The notes under the pieces: generated by a model
Databases searched by the model: none
What the model saw: only the letters and a program-made list of their open reading frames with translations
What the model was told of the DNA's origin: nothing
Part shown: in pieces, positions 25,171-34,767 of the stretch
Layout: each line of letters starts with the position of its first letter
Position numbering within the stretch: position 1 is the stretch's first letter
DNA from: Neobacillus piezotolerans
GTDB lineage: Bacteria > Bacillota > Bacilli > Bacillales > Cytobacillaceae
Reading direction: 5' to 3'
DNA length: 64,000 nucleotides
NCBI RefSeq assembly: GCF_003362805.1
Contig: NZ_QNQT01000003.1
Span: 310,001 to 374,000 of the forward strand
Translations under genes and position numbers: made by a program

Positions 25171-27753
25171 TCATCCTTCCAAAAGGCCACGTGCTACTTC
25201 AGGCCGGTCGTAGAAGTACTCCTCTAGAAGCGGGCTGATTTCAAATGAAATGATTCCCTGAAACCATTCGTTTTCATCCATTTCAGCCGGTTTAAATCCA
25301 AAGAATGAATGACCGATAGCATATCCTGCCCCCAACTGATAATCCTCAACGATTTCACGGTTAATCTTTTCAACCGTATAAAGGATTCTTTCAATCATAC
25401 GGGCAGAAACTCCTTGTTGGTCAAGAGCAAGCTTCCATTTTTCATTAAAGGCTGGTTCAATCGAAACAAATGCAAACCTTCTCCTTAATGCTACCTCCAA
25501 TTGTGCAAGAGAACGGTCAGCGGTATTCATCGTACCAATTAAATAGACATTTGCGGGCACAGTAAACTTTCTTTTTGAATATCCCATTGTCACGTATTCA
25601 TCGCGTTTGTCACCCTCAATCAGCATAAACAACTCACCAAAAATTTTGGAAAGGTTCCCGCGGTTGATTTCATCTATGATAAAATAATAATCTTTATCAG
25701 GGTTTTCAAGAGCGCTCTGGCAAAAATCATAGAAGATCCCGGTTTGTAAAGAGAATCCATTCTCATCCGGACGGTAGCCCATAACAAAATCTTCGTATGC
25801 ATAGCTTTGATGGAATTGGACCACCTGCACCCTTGAATCATCTTTCTCACCCATAAGCGAATAGGCAAGCCGTTTTGAAACGAATGTTTTACCGACACCC
25901 GGAGGTCCCTGGAGAATCATGTTCTTCTTATAACGGAGCAAATTTGCAATGGTATTGTATTTTTCCTCATCCATAAAGACTTCTTTCAGGAAATCATCTT
26001 TGGAATATGGCTCCTTAGTTGCCTCGAGAGTAAATTCCTCCCTCCCTTTTTCGAGAGCCTCCTTAAGTGCAGGCTTTAGTATCCATTTAAAATGATGTTC
26101 GTCTGTATACTCCCCATCAAATAAAATAGCCCAATAAATCGGTTCACCATTTTCCCTATGCGGGACAGGAACTCCAGTACTTGCAATAACTCTTTTCGCC
26201 AGTTGTACGACAGGAGTATTAAAGGAACTGAAATGCTTGTCCAGTGCTTGAGCCAATTGGGTTGCTGTTGCCCCGCCACCCAACTCAAGCATTTTTATAA
26301 GATACTCCATATCACTCTTCTTAACTACCGTCTCATCGTGAAGCAGTTCAGCCCAAGTTTCCGCAGTGATTGAAGAAGGAAAAGCATAAATTTGTTTATC
26401 TTCATTCACTTTAGAGGGTACATCTCCCTCCAGTTGTTCCTTATACTGTATAAGCAAAGTTCTCATATTGTGACTAAACTCTTCGTAGGTAAAAGATTCA
26501 TTATCTGTGATAAATAATGAGTCCTCACCCCTTTTGGCGTGCTGGTCGCCATATAAAAGGCCATAGCGAATCCCATTCTCATCAATTGAAACGAAAAACT
26601 GCGGAGCCGTCCGATGGGTGGCATGCCCCTTTTCATATACAGCCAGCCAACATTCCGACCCGCCAAAGTTCTGGTTCCAGCTGTAGCCATTCAAAACCTT
26701 GTCTTCAACAAAGTTTAAGCCGTTAGCCTCTTCCAGCTGACGGATCGCCCCGTGAATCTTCCTTTGTTCTTCAGTTACTTTCTTTTTCTTATCAAAATAA
26801 TAGAGTTGGAACAAAATCGTAAAATTGTTCCATGATTGCAGGATATTTGTGTCATACCTCTGCTTTACATCCTCTTTTATATCCTCCAGTTCCTCGATGG
26901 ACAAATGGCCGAATTCTATTATTTTCTCAATCGCTTTAAACTTAATTAAATTTACCTTTTCAGATTTTTGATACACGTTCCTTAAGGCTTGCAATGTACT
27001 GGAATCAAGGTTGGAAATCGCATCAAGCATTTTTTCGGGACTCTGTTTGAACATTGCTAAGTCTGCAGCTAGCCCATACAAGTACTCAACAGCACTTTCC
27101 ACTTTAATCTTATGGTATTGGGTGCTACAGAAGAAAAAATCCTGGATATCAAGCATGCTTAACCCAGGATACACAGGTTGAAGGTGCTCTAAGGCAATCT
27201 GGCAAACAGTGTAATAGGTTTCATAATTGCTCCCCACAGTCCCAAGTTTCAATTCAATCCCGAAGCTTCTCTTTAAATCCGTAAAAACTTCCTGCTTATA
27301 AAGAGGATATTTCTCCAAATCCATGGCTGCCAACAGATAGCCAAATAACGGCGCACCCAGCGAAAGTTGAGAATTAAATGCTTTTCCGGCCTCTCGGAAT
27401 GCCTCAATCCGTTCTTCAAGAGAATGTGGGGATTTATATAGATGATTCCAAAGCTCAGCCACTTCCTCAGGACGCTCTTCGGCATACTTAACCAAATCCC
27501 CCGTATTGCTCCAATGAACGAAACTTCCTGCGGGCGGATTTTCCTTCTGAATCTTCCTGGCCATTTCGGCAACATTCCGTTCCGTTATTTCCTGGGGTTT
27601 CATCACTTCATTCAACCGGGAAAGGATTTCAAGTTTATATGCCTCGTCATACTGTTCCGTTTCCTTAAAGGCCAGATATTTCTTGAAGGAAATAGCCAGG
27701 TAATTGTCTCTCAAAAGTGTTCTTTGCAGATCTTCGATATTCATAGATTCCAC
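25171..27753 (-). CDS. mcrB: McrB-like AAA+ GTPase motor subunit
   Basis: 860 residues. A long N-terminal specificity region (~1-330) precedes a DUF3578/MrcB_N-like segment (around 350-420). The AAA+ motor has Walker A GPPGVGKT near residue 612, Walker B/sensor IIDEINRGNLSKIFGELF near 694 and the McrB signature GTMNTADRSLAQLE near 741. GTP hydrolysis by McrB drives translocation and cleavage with McrC. Start GTG 27753 with GGATGGGAG upstream; ATG 27744 is an alternative. The N-terminal region, which sets which modified base is recognised, is unlike E. coli McrB as far as can be judged. Confidence 0.88.
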   Translation of the reverse strand: MESMNIEDLQRTLLRDNYLAISFKKYLAFKETEQYDEAYKLEILSRLNEVMKPQEITERNVAEMARKIQKENPPAGSFVHWSNTGDLVKYAEERPEEVAELWNHLYKSPHSLEERIEAFREAGKAFNSQLSLGAPLFGYLLAAMDLEKYPLYKQEVFTDLKRSFGIELKLGTVGSNYETYYTVCQIALEHLQPVYPGLSMLDIQDFFFCSTQYHKIKVESAVEYLYGLAADLAMFKQSPEKMLDAISNLDSSTLQALRNVYQKSEKVNLIKFKAIEKIIEFGHLSIEELEDIKEDVKQRYDTNILQSWNNFTILFQLYYFDKKKKVTEEQRKIHGAIRQLEEANGLNFVEDKVLNGYSWNQNFGGSECWLAVYEKGHATHRTAPQFFVSIDENGIRYGLLYGDQHAKRGEDSLFITDNESFTYEEFSHNMRTLLIQYKEQLEGDVPSKVNEDKQIYAFPSSITAETWAELLHDETVVKKSDMEYLIKMLELGGGATATQLAQALDKHFSSFNTPVVQLAKRVIASTGVPVPHRENGEPIYWAILFDGEYTDEHHFKWILKPALKEALEKGREEFTLEATKEPYSKDDFLKEVFMDEEKYNTIANLLRYKKNMILQGPPGVGKTFVSKRLAYSLMGEKDDSRVQVVQFHQSYAYEDFVMGYRPDENGFSLQTGIFYDFCQSALENPDKDYYFIIDEINRGNLSKIFGELFMLIEGDKRDEYVTMGYSKRKFTVPANVYLIGTMNTADRSLAQLEVALRRRFAFVSIEPAFNEKWKLALDQQGVSARMIERILYTVEKINREIVEDYQLGAGYAIGHSFFGFKPAEMDENEWFQGIISFEISPLLEEYFYDRPEVARGLLEG

Positions 27754-27830
27754 GACACTCCCATCCTTTTGCCCCTCAATTCCAATCTATTTAAAAAGTA
27801 CAGCACATCTTCCATGGAGGATACATAATA

Positions 27831-28823
27831 TTACTCAGGCACATACATCTTCTTTAATGGTAAAAGGGCCTTTGTCTCACTCGGCATTTTTTCATACCAA
27901 ATGACAATCAAATTCACCAACTCTTCCAAATCTACCAGTCTTACTGAATTGTGCTTCGCCACCGCTTCAGCATGAGAAGTAAACCCGCCAGTTGAAACGA
28001 AAAGGCTATTTGCATCAATTGGATTTGCTCCAAGGAGCTGTTGGATTTCAGGAGCAGATGCAGTACTTTTTCGATGTTTAACCTGCACTTTTATAATCGG
28101 CTTTTCAAATCCAAATGCATCTTTAAAGGCTAATATGTCAACCCCGCCATCTGGTCCTTTGGGACTTACTTTTACGTTATAACCCATTGAAACTAGTAAT
28201 CCTCCAACTAACTCCTGCATTTCCCATGGATCTAACTGATCCACTTTATCCTGCACCATTACCAGTGCCTTGCTAAGTAAATCCTCTACTATTTCTTCTG
28301 TTTCTTCATCATCCGGGGTTAAGTCGGGAGTCAATGAAGGATTTCTTAACAACTTTTCTAATTCGCTGCCCCAATCATCAACCCTAAAGACAGTTAGCAC
28401 CGAACCCAAGCTATTCCTAGCCGCTTGGGAAAGTAAATCTCTTGAAACAGTTTGATTCTCCCATTTTATCCTTAGATGATTTGGATAATCCGGATCCCCT
28501 ATTTGATTGTCAAAAAAGTGCCCCTCTAGGACAGAACCAATCAGATACTCTCTTTTCTCTTTGGAGTAAGTAATTACTCTATCACCTGGACGAATTTCTC
28601 TGCTAAACCTCCACACCTGGCCTACCCAACTTCTTATCGAGTTTGGCTTAGAATCTGAATAAATCTTTTGAGCTTTTCTTTCCAAATCTTCCTTAGAAGA
28701 AAATAATCTTGGGTTCCCTAATTGAGGCCATCCAATCGAAGCCAGCCCCTGCTCTTTCCATGTAGGAATAAGTTCATTGTAATCCCCTGCGCGAACCATC
28801 CACCACTTTTTCAAATTATTCAC
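27831..28823 (-). CDS. Mrr-like type IV restriction endonuclease with N-terminal PUA/EVE-like reader
   Basis: 330 residues (or 327 if TTG 28814, which has the better-spaced GAGGTG, is the start). The first ~110 residues (WWMVRAGD, SIGWPQLG, RPGDRVITYSKEKREYLIG) resemble PUA/EVE-type modules that bind modified bases. The C-terminal ~150 residues are an Mrr_cat domain: LDPWEMQELVGGLLVSMGY, then GPDGGVDILAF and IKVQVKHR (catalytic D and Q-x-K). First gene of the operon, 77 bp before mcrB. The arrangement suggests a reader-nuclease partner of McrBC (inference). Confidence 0.85.
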   Translation of the reverse strand: MNNLKKWWMVRAGDYNELIPTWKEQGLASIGWPQLGNPRLFSSKEDLERKAQKIYSDSKPNSIRSWVGQVWRFSREIRPGDRVITYSKEKREYLIGSVLEGHFFDNQIGDPDYPNHLRIKWENQTVSRDLLSQAARNSLGSVLTVFRVDDWGSELEKLLRNPSLTPDLTPDDEETEEIVEDLLSKALVMVQDKVDQLDPWEMQELVGGLLVSMGYNVKVSPKGPDGGVDILAFKDAFGFEKPIIKVQVKHRKSTASAPEIQQLLGANPIDANSLFVSTGGFTSHAEAVAKHNSVRLVDLEELVNLIVIWYEKMPSETKALLPLKKMYVPE

Positions 28824-29277
28824 CTCTTCAATTAAGTAAATCTATCAACATTTCACAAAAAACTTCAATCATCATAACTTCTATTTCTTTCATGGAAAAC
28901 CCTTCAATTTTTGATTATTAAACAGTTTTTACAGGGAAGATGTTATCACGGACATGATAGCCTACATGATAAATGAAGATCCGGGTTTCGCCGAGTTGTT
29001 CACTTATCTCTTTGCAGCCAGGATTGGAAATGACCTTTGGAGAAGCTGGAGGATTTGGACGGAATGCCGCCGTGTTTCTTTTCGCAAAAACAGCGGAGGC
29101 AGGAGCGGTTTAATGGTGAAGTGCTAAGTGCACAATCAATGAACCATAGACAAATTGTTTAGTTCGCTCATCCGTTACATAACACTTCAAATTGTGCAGG
29201 TTCATTGGCTTGGTGTTTAGTCATCATGGCTCATCACCTGATATATAGTGTTCTATAATATAAAGGGAATGTAAGTT
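28824..29277. other. Intergenic stretch with possible decayed coding fragment
   Basis: Promoter region of the mrr-mcrBC operon. Around 28950-29160 two overlapping plus-strand frames look protein-like (for example LEKLEDLDGMPPCFF and AELFTYLFAARIGNDLW), but neither has a convincing start or recognisable family, so this may be a gene remnant. Confidence 0.35.
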
Positions 29278-29400
29278 GATTGGAACGGAGGGTGGCGACT
29301 CCTGCGGGAATAGCGGGATAGCCGAGACCCTGGACTGAGCGTAGCGAGGGAAGCGGCTCGGCCCCGCCCGCGGAAAGCGTCCACCCGGAGTGGAAATCCG
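29278..29400. repeat. GC-rich Bacillaceae repeat, copy 3 (diverged)
   Basis: Starts GTTGATTGGAACGGAGGG, then GACTCCTGCGGGAA, CCGAGACCC, GCGTAGCGAGGGAAGCGG and CCCGCGGAAAGCG. The right end differs from copy 1 (CACCCGGAGTGGAAATCCGG). Confidence 0.75.
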
Positions 29401-29431
29401 GACGCACTGTTACTTCAATTTATATGTTAAA

Positions 29432-29480
29432 TAAAAAAAGACTATAGAAAAACTCGAAAATCTGAGTTTATCTACAGTCT
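29432..29480 (-). terminator. Terminator of the ASCH-DUF2269 operon
   Basis: A 17-bp stem with 15 matches (AGACTGTAGATAAACTC with GAGTTTTTCTATAGTCT) followed by TTTTTTTATTT on the minus strand. A second perfect hairpin, AGTGACAGGCA with TGCCTGTCACT, lies next to it at about 29483-29510. Confidence 0.85.
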
Positions 29481-29548
29481 GAAGTGACAGGCAAATGCTG
29501 CCTGTCACTATTAGTATGGTGTGAAACAAGAATTGACAAATGTACGGT

Positions 29549-29989
29549 TCACCACAACTTCGGCTTCACGACCATGAACCAGAGCATCGCCATTAATAAA
29601 ATGATGTAGATCCAGATGGTGCGCTTCAGTTTTGCGGCAAGTGCTCGTTTATTTGCACCTTCTTCGGCAAATTTCCGAAGTGTTGGCGAGAATGCCCGTC
29701 CCAGGAAAAAGAGGGAGGCGAACAGCAGCCCCAGGGTTCCAACAATCCACGGCGTCTTCCATGTCCAGGGGCCGAGGATGACGAGCAGCACTCCTGTTCC
29801 AATCAGTACATGGCCGGCGTGCTTGGACAGCCGCACGACTGACTTCAACAAAGCCAAATAGGCCTCCAGCTCTTTCCCCACAGCATCAGGAAGTTTTTTC
29901 ACAATGGGCAGCAAAATAAAGAACGGCCCAATTGACGCAATCACACTTGCGACGTGAAGATAAATAATGATTCGGTACACTAAATCCAT
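29549..29989 (-). CDS. DUF2269-like integral membrane protein
   Basis: 146 residues, four hydrophobic segments (about 7-28, 56-76, 82-97, 123-143). It resembles small predicted membrane proteins of the DUF2269 type, with a conserved His in the first helix (IIIYLHVASVIASIGPF) and RLSKHAGHVLIGTGVLL. Function unknown. It starts 4 bp after the ASCH gene stop with only a weak AAGAA in front, so translation is probably coupled. Confidence 0.7.
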   Translation of the reverse strand: MDLVYRIIIYLHVASVIASIGPFFILLPIVKKLPDAVGKELEAYLALLKSVVRLSKHAGHVLIGTGVLLVILGPWTWKTPWIVGTLGLLFASLFFLGRAFSPTLRKFAEEGANKRALAAKLKRTIWIYIILLMAMLWFMVVKPKLW

Positions 29990-29992
29990 TTC

Positions 29993-30337
29993 TTATTCTT
30001 CAACAGGACTGAATTCATGCACCCAGACGCGCATTTGCGGAAGCCATGGCATTCCCGGATGATAAGATAGGATCGACTGCTTGTACGCTTCTACATTTTC
30101 AAAGCCTTCGCGCTCGGCATCCGCGTCTGTCAATTCTCCAAGTGATTGGGAATAGACATTATCCACAACGAATTTCTTTCCTTTTAACTCCATGATTTCG
30201 CCTACATCAGCATAACGGCCGTTACGGCGCGTAGCCGTTTTTTTGCCTTCCAGCACTTTATTGATGTCATCTTCCATTGTGATAAGACGCTCAATCTCAC
30301 ACGTTTTTGGCGGCAAAGCATTGTTCTGTTCTGTCAT
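29993..30337 (-). CDS. ASCH domain protein
   Basis: 114 residues from ATG 30337 (GGGAG at 8 bp; an ATG at 30352 is too close to its purine run). Carries the ASCH signature G-K-K-T-A-T-R-R, with downstream beta-strands (GEIMELKGKKFVVDNVYS). ASCH domains are PUA-like nucleic-acid or nucleoside binding folds; some are amidohydrolases on N4-acetylcytidine. Exact role unknown. First gene of a two-gene unit with the DUF2269 protein. Confidence 0.85.
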   Translation of the reverse strand: MTEQNNALPPKTCEIERLITMEDDINKVLEGKKTATRRNGRYADVGEIMELKGKKFVVDNVYSQSLGELTDADAEREGFENVEAYKQSILSYHPGMPWLPQMRVWVHEFSPVEE

Positions 30338-30411
30338 TTTAAAAACTCCCATCCTTTAGCTAATCTATAATGTATCATAGATTGAAAAAGAAGTTCCACA
30401 GGGACGGTTCT

Positions 30412-31428
30412 TTAAAAACTTTTTGCTGGAATCAGTGAAAACCTTTCTTTAACTTCCCCGACCGCTTCACCTGAATCATTCATAACCACAGACGGTTTCA
30501 AGCTTCTTAATCTCGCGATGGTATCTTTATTGTCGTACTCAATTTGCTCAAGGATAGATGCAACAATAGTTGGCCAAACCTCTTCTGAACCATTTAAAAC
30601 TTTTAAGGCAAATCCAATTCTTTGATTTTTCAAACCAAAGCAGTAGACACCCTGCGCTCCCCCCTTCGCAACAATGTTTTGATCTTGCAGCAGGACGGAG
30701 CAAATAAATTTCTCTGAAGCAACCATATGAGGGTATTCGTTCATCGCCGGGGTCATATCCCTCACAGCTTTTTGCAACAAAGGATCCTCAATTAAATCAG
30801 GGCATGCTAATTTCAAATAAGTGGCAGCCATATTTTTTAGCGGGACTGCAAAAACAGGTACCCCGCAGCCATCTTTTCCAACAACAATCTCAGAAACGGG
30901 TATTTCCGATAAGGCAGAGAGGATCAACATAATCTGCTGTTGAAGGGGATGGCCCACTTCCCAATACCCTTCAACCGGGTAGCCAAGCTCACGGCAAGCG
31001 GCAACAAACCCCATATGCTTACCCGCACAGTTATGGTAAAGTCTCCTCTTCCCCTTATTTGCCCAAATCATTTCTTCCCTTGGCGCAGTATTTAAGGGAT
31101 AAGAACAAGGACAAAATAGTTCATCCTCAGAAACAGGCAACTTCTTTAACATCGATTCAAGGGCAGCAATATGGTAAGGTTCCCCTCTGTGCGATGCTGT
31201 AAACAAAGCAGCTTCTTCCCGCGTCAACCCATATTTCGTTATAATGTCTGATAAAAACACAGGCAATGCTTGAATGGGCTTGGCAGCAGACCGGTAATAA
31301 GTATAGTGATGATCATCCCCTACATGGAAAATCGTTTCAAGCCTTTCGTTTACCCCGCAAATCATTCCGATATGAACATTTTCAAGTAACCCTGCCCTTG
31401 ATTCTTCCACTAAGATTTCTGCCTTCAT
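30412..31428 (-). CDS. Asparaginase, type II thermolabile family (Asparaginase_II)
   Basis: 338 residues, typical for the PF06089-type asparaginases, unrelated in fold to AnsA/AnsB. Recognisable blocks: YYRSAAKPIQALPVF (S/K nucleophile region), FTASHRGEPYHI, CPCSYPLN, LYHNCAGKHMGFVAAC, VGKDGCGVPVFAVPL. Likely hydrolyses L-asparagine to aspartate and ammonia in the cytosol. ATG 31428 follows GAGGAG. Monocistronic. Confidence 0.87.
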   Translation of the reverse strand: MKAEILVEESRAGLLENVHIGMICGVNERLETIFHVGDDHHYTYYRSAAKPIQALPVFLSDIITKYGLTREEAALFTASHRGEPYHIAALESMLKKLPVSEDELFCPCSYPLNTAPREEMIWANKGKRRLYHNCAGKHMGFVAACRELGYPVEGYWEVGHPLQQQIMLILSALSEIPVSEIVVGKDGCGVPVFAVPLKNMAATYLKLACPDLIEDPLLQKAVRDMTPAMNEYPHMVASEKFICSVLLQDQNIVAKGGAQGVYCFGLKNQRIGFALKVLNGSEEVWPTIVASILEQIEYDNKDTIARLRSLKPSVVMNDSGEAVGEVKERFSLIPAKSF

Positions 31429-31548
31429 CTTCCTACATCTCCTCTTACTTAAAGAACTTTTTCGAATTCAATATGTACGGTATAAAAAACCCAACTCTAT
31501 TATAATGGAAAACATGTAAATTCCCCCTCATTTTTTAAGGGCTTTTTT

Positions 31549-31667
31549 GGGGAAAAATTGGCCCATACACCATGCCCGCCTTCCATAGACAAACTTCAAA
31601 TACACGCCGTTCTCCCTGCACACCAAAACGCCCCCGTCAGAACCTATACAGCGGTTCTGGCGGGGGC
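31549..31667. repeat. Dispersed terminator-bearing repeat, copy 3
   Basis: Starts GGGGAAAAATTGGCCCATAC like copy 1 and ends in a hairpin like copy 2 (CGCCCCCGTCAGAACC with GGTTCTGGCGGGGGC). The hairpin followed by GTTTT on the minus strand lies 40 bp past the hydrolase gene, so it doubles as its terminator. Confidence 0.8.
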
Positions 31668-31706
31668 TCCTACCAGGTCAGATGGATATCTTGAAAGCTT
31701 CCTTTT

Positions 31707-32525
31707 TCATTTTTTCAAAAACTCATCAACAAGTGCGTTAAATGTTTCACTATGCTCCCAGAACATCATGTGCCCGCCCAGGACCTGTACCTCTGTAGCA
31801 GGAGCGAGCTTGTTCATATATGCCCTCGCCGTTTCCCCCCAGTGTTCTGCCACAACCATGAGCGTAGGCACGGACATTCCCGCCTGCCTTGCTTCCTCCC
31901 GGTAATCGGAAAACACTCCGCTTGCAAACAAATTAGCCGCAATATAGTATGGAGTCTTCATCGATTGCTCCACAATCCAGGTCAATTCTTCCTCGTTCAG
32001 CTCTCTTTGGACCATCACGCCAGTCGTATAACCAGTGATGAACTCCCTTTGCCCTGCAGGAGTCCGCAAAAATGTATTGTACGCCGCTGCCAGATCGTCA
32101 AGCTTGCCCTCCACCCACTCTTCATTCTCATGAATGGACAGGGATTTCGGAGGCATATCCACAAATATCATGGCCTTGATGTTATCCGTCCCCTTCTGCC
32201 TGATATATTCCCAGACTGCCAGACACCCGAACGACCAGCCCATGAGCGTCACATTTTTAAGTTCCAGGTCCAGCGCATCCAATACCTTCGCCAAATCCTC
32301 TCCATGGGTAACATAATCATTGCCATGAAGGGAAACCGTCGAACGGCCATGGCTTCTCGGATCAAGAACAATCACCCTGTTTGTTTTTGAAAAATGGGCC
32401 ACTTGTTTTGAAAAGACTTCAGTCGTAAACGTGAAACCTGGAATGCAGACAATCGGATCCCCATTCCCTGTATCCTGCACAAACAATTCCACCCCGGGCC
32501 CAACCTCGATATAACGATCAGCCAT
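31707..32525 (-). CDS. Alpha/beta hydrolase
   Basis: 272 residues from ATG 32525 (GGAGGG at 8 bp; the frame is open further upstream but without a ribosome site). Alpha/beta-hydrolase fold: oxyanion strand IVCIPGFTFTTEVF, DPRSHGRS, nucleophile elbow GWSFG, late acid region VPTLMVVAEHWG and catalytic His in GGHMMFWEH. Substrate unknown; resembles peroxidase/esterase-type hydrolases. Confidence 0.88.
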   Translation of the reverse strand: MADRYIEVGPGVELFVQDTGNGDPIVCIPGFTFTTEVFSKQVAHFSKTNRVIVLDPRSHGRSTVSLHGNDYVTHGEDLAKVLDALDLELKNVTLMGWSFGCLAVWEYIRQKGTDNIKAMIFVDMPPKSLSIHENEEWVEGKLDDLAAAYNTFLRTPAGQREFITGYTTGVMVQRELNEEELTWIVEQSMKTPYYIAANLFASGVFSDYREEARQAGMSVPTLMVVAEHWGETARAYMNKLAPATEVQVLGGHMMFWEHSETFNALVDEFLKK

Positions 32526-32807
32526 TGGTTTATCCCTCCATATTAAGTTCTTACCTACCATCATCCTATTACTCGTTATATCAAAAAATTCCCAGGCCGC
32601 CTCTGAAACCCTTGATGAATTGGAAGGCATAGCCCGCCTGACTGAAGCAATCTCCTATTAGGGAAGCGATAAATTCGATTGGAACGAATTCGCACCGTTC
32701 ATTTCTTTTTTGAAAAAATCACCTGAACTCTGTCTATTAGAGAAGTGTAGTCCCTATTTGATTTCACGGACTAACATGCATTTTTTACCGCATCTAATTA
32801 CTGCTGT

Positions 32808-33080
32808 TTACCCAAATACTGCCCTCAGTGAATGGTTGATTTGAGTGTCAGAAGGAATTTTAATAAACTCACGTTTACTTACAACGCTTTCAATTAATGG
32901 AGTGAGTATATTCAATGCAAAACGACTTCTGTCCGAAGATGCATACATATCCTTTAATAGTGATCCACTTAGCTTTCTTTTCCTGAAGTCACAATCAAGC
33001 ATATGATATTCCCCACCATATTCAATACATTTATTTTCTCCCGCGAATAGTATTCGCGTAACTGCATATAGGTTGATCAC
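32808..33080 (-). CDS. Hypothetical protein (doubtful)
   Basis: Open frame of 90 codons, or 64 codons if started at an internal ATG (about 33002) preceded by GTGGGG. Predicted soluble and mixed alpha/beta, with SDRSRFALNILTPLIESVV in the middle; no family recognised. The longest start (GTG 33080) has its purine run too close. It could be a gene or a remnant. Confidence 0.3.
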   Translation of the reverse strand: MINLYAVTRILFAGENKCIEYGGEYHMLDCDFRKRKLSGSLLKDMYASSDRSRFALNILTPLIESVVSKREFIKIPSDTQINHSLRAVFG

Positions 33081-33200
33081 TCCTAGCCAAGGGCGTAATC
33101 ATCGAATTGTTTAGCCGTTGTGTCCGGGCCAAAAAGGAGTTAGAAATCCTGTTTCTCGAATAGCTTATCAGGAAATAAGACTTAGCATAAACTTACCTTC

Positions 33201-34244
33201 TTAAAATTTCTTGATCAATTCTTTTTTCTCAGTTAACTTATACCCATTTGGATTCATTTGCTGCCACATCCAGGCATCACGGCACATGTCCTCAATTCCC
33301 TTGACTGCCTTCCATCCAAGTTCAACTCGAGCTTTAGTTGGGTCAGCATAACAGACCGCAACATCACCAGGCCTTCTATCGACTATTTTATAAGGGATAT
33401 GAACCCCTGTGACTTTCTCAAAAGCGTAAATAAGCTCAAGGACACTGTAACCCTTACCGGTTCCTAAATTGTATGCCTCGATACCCGTTGTTTCCATTAC
33501 TTGTCCTAAAGCCCTCAAATGTCCCAAAGCTAGATCGACTACATGGATATAGTCCCTGACACCTGTACCATCTACTGTCGGATAGTCATTCCCGAATATC
33601 TGCAGCTCCTGCAACTTACCAATAGCAACTTGAGTGATATACGGCATTAGGTTATTTGGAATTCCGTTAGGATCCTCACCAAGTCGGCCACTCTCATGGG
33701 CTCCAATCGGATTAAAATATCTCAACAAAGAAATACTCCAACTAGGATCAGAAATATATATATCACGGAGAATCTCTTCAATCATCAACTTCGTCCGGCC
33801 ATATGGGTTCATTGCTCCAAGCAAACATTCTTCGGTAATTGGGTTTCTTTCCGGAATCCCGTAAACCGTAGCAGATGAGCTAAAAACAAGTTTTTTTACT
33901 CCATTCTTCTTCATAACATCACAAAGATTAAGCGTAGCCGTTATATTATTTTGATAATAAAAAAGCGGGATGGAAACAGATTCCCCCACTGCTTTCAATC
34001 CCGCAAAATGAATAACTGCATCTATTTGATTCTCTTGAAATACGGCCTCTAAATCGCCCCTGTTAAGAAGGTCAACCTCATAGAATTTAAATTCTCTCTC
34101 CGTTAAATTTCTTACTTCATAAAGAGAGGTTATTTTGCTATTTGAAAAATTATCAACAATAACAATATCCTGACCTGCTTGCAACAATTCCAAAGCTGTA
34201 TGGCTGCCGATATACCCTGCACCACCAGTAATGAGTATAGCCAT
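33201..34244 (-). CDS. galE: UDP-glucose 4-epimerase
   Basis: 347 residues, the usual GalE length. N-terminal NAD motif GGAGYIGSH at residues 7-15, VDNFSNS, catalytic SSSATVYG and Y-x3-K (YGRTK), and GTGKGYSVLE near the C-terminus. Interconverts UDP-glucose/galactose (possibly GlcNAc/GalNAc) for the exopolysaccharide. ATG 34244 follows AAAGGCGG. It is the promoter-distal gene of the polysaccharide locus, separated from it by ~520 bp and a hairpin directly in its leader. Confidence 0.95.
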   Translation of the reverse strand: MAILITGGAGYIGSHTALELLQAGQDIVIVDNFSNSKITSLYEVRNLTEREFKFYEVDLLNRGDLEAVFQENQIDAVIHFAGLKAVGESVSIPLFYYQNNITATLNLCDVMKKNGVKKLVFSSSATVYGIPERNPITEECLLGAMNPYGRTKLMIEEILRDIYISDPSWSISLLRYFNPIGAHESGRLGEDPNGIPNNLMPYITQVAIGKLQELQIFGNDYPTVDGTGVRDYIHVVDLALGHLRALGQVMETTGIEAYNLGTGKGYSVLELIYAFEKVTGVHIPYKIVDRRPGDVAVCYADPTKARVELGWKAVKGIEDMCRDAWMWQQMNPNGYKLTEKKELIKKF

Positions 34245-34264
34245 AAAAATACCGCCTTTACGTG

Positions 34265-34296
34265 AAAAGGAAGAAGACCATGTCTTCTTCCTTTTT
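34265..34296. terminator. Hairpin in the galE leader
   Basis: AAAAGGAAGAAGA and TCTTCTTCCTTTT, 13-bp perfect arms with a 5-nt loop, U-rich on both sides, ending about 20 bp before the galE start codon. Too close to galE for a promoter in between, so on the minus strand it must be read through: an attenuator or leaky terminator. Confidence 0.7.
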
Positions 34297-34767
34297 ATAA
34301 TAATTATATTAAACCTAGCAACCCACTTACTTCTGTAGGCTTTTTTCTAGGCGTCTTAGGTTAGATCCTGGTACTTTTTACATGTGGAAGCGAAGGTTGT
34401 TGATTCACTCTTAGATTTTTGCCCATAAACCAACCTTTGGAACCACCCTCTCCTTCTATTACTATACAACAATCGTCGTTGTTGCACAGGGATAGTTGTA
34501 TATATTTTCCAATATCGAAAGAACCACCTATGATTAGATTTTTATTTTTTTGACTAAAAACAAGAATAAATTATTAAACTGTAAACTATTTGTTTCAACA
34601 CTAGTGATTAATTATTAATCTAAATAAAGTCAATTTTATTCGATTTAATCCTATAGGATGACAGGCTAATCTAATCTTGAAACACCTCTTTGAAACATTA
34701 CTACTCAAGCGTTGCCCTCCAGCCAAAAACAATATACCTAAATAAGGTAAATCCAAAACCTTACCAC
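34297..34767. other. AT-rich intergenic stretch between glycosyltransferase gene and galE
   Basis: No coding frame with a ribosome site. It could hold a galE promoter, but none could be assigned. Confidence 0.4.
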
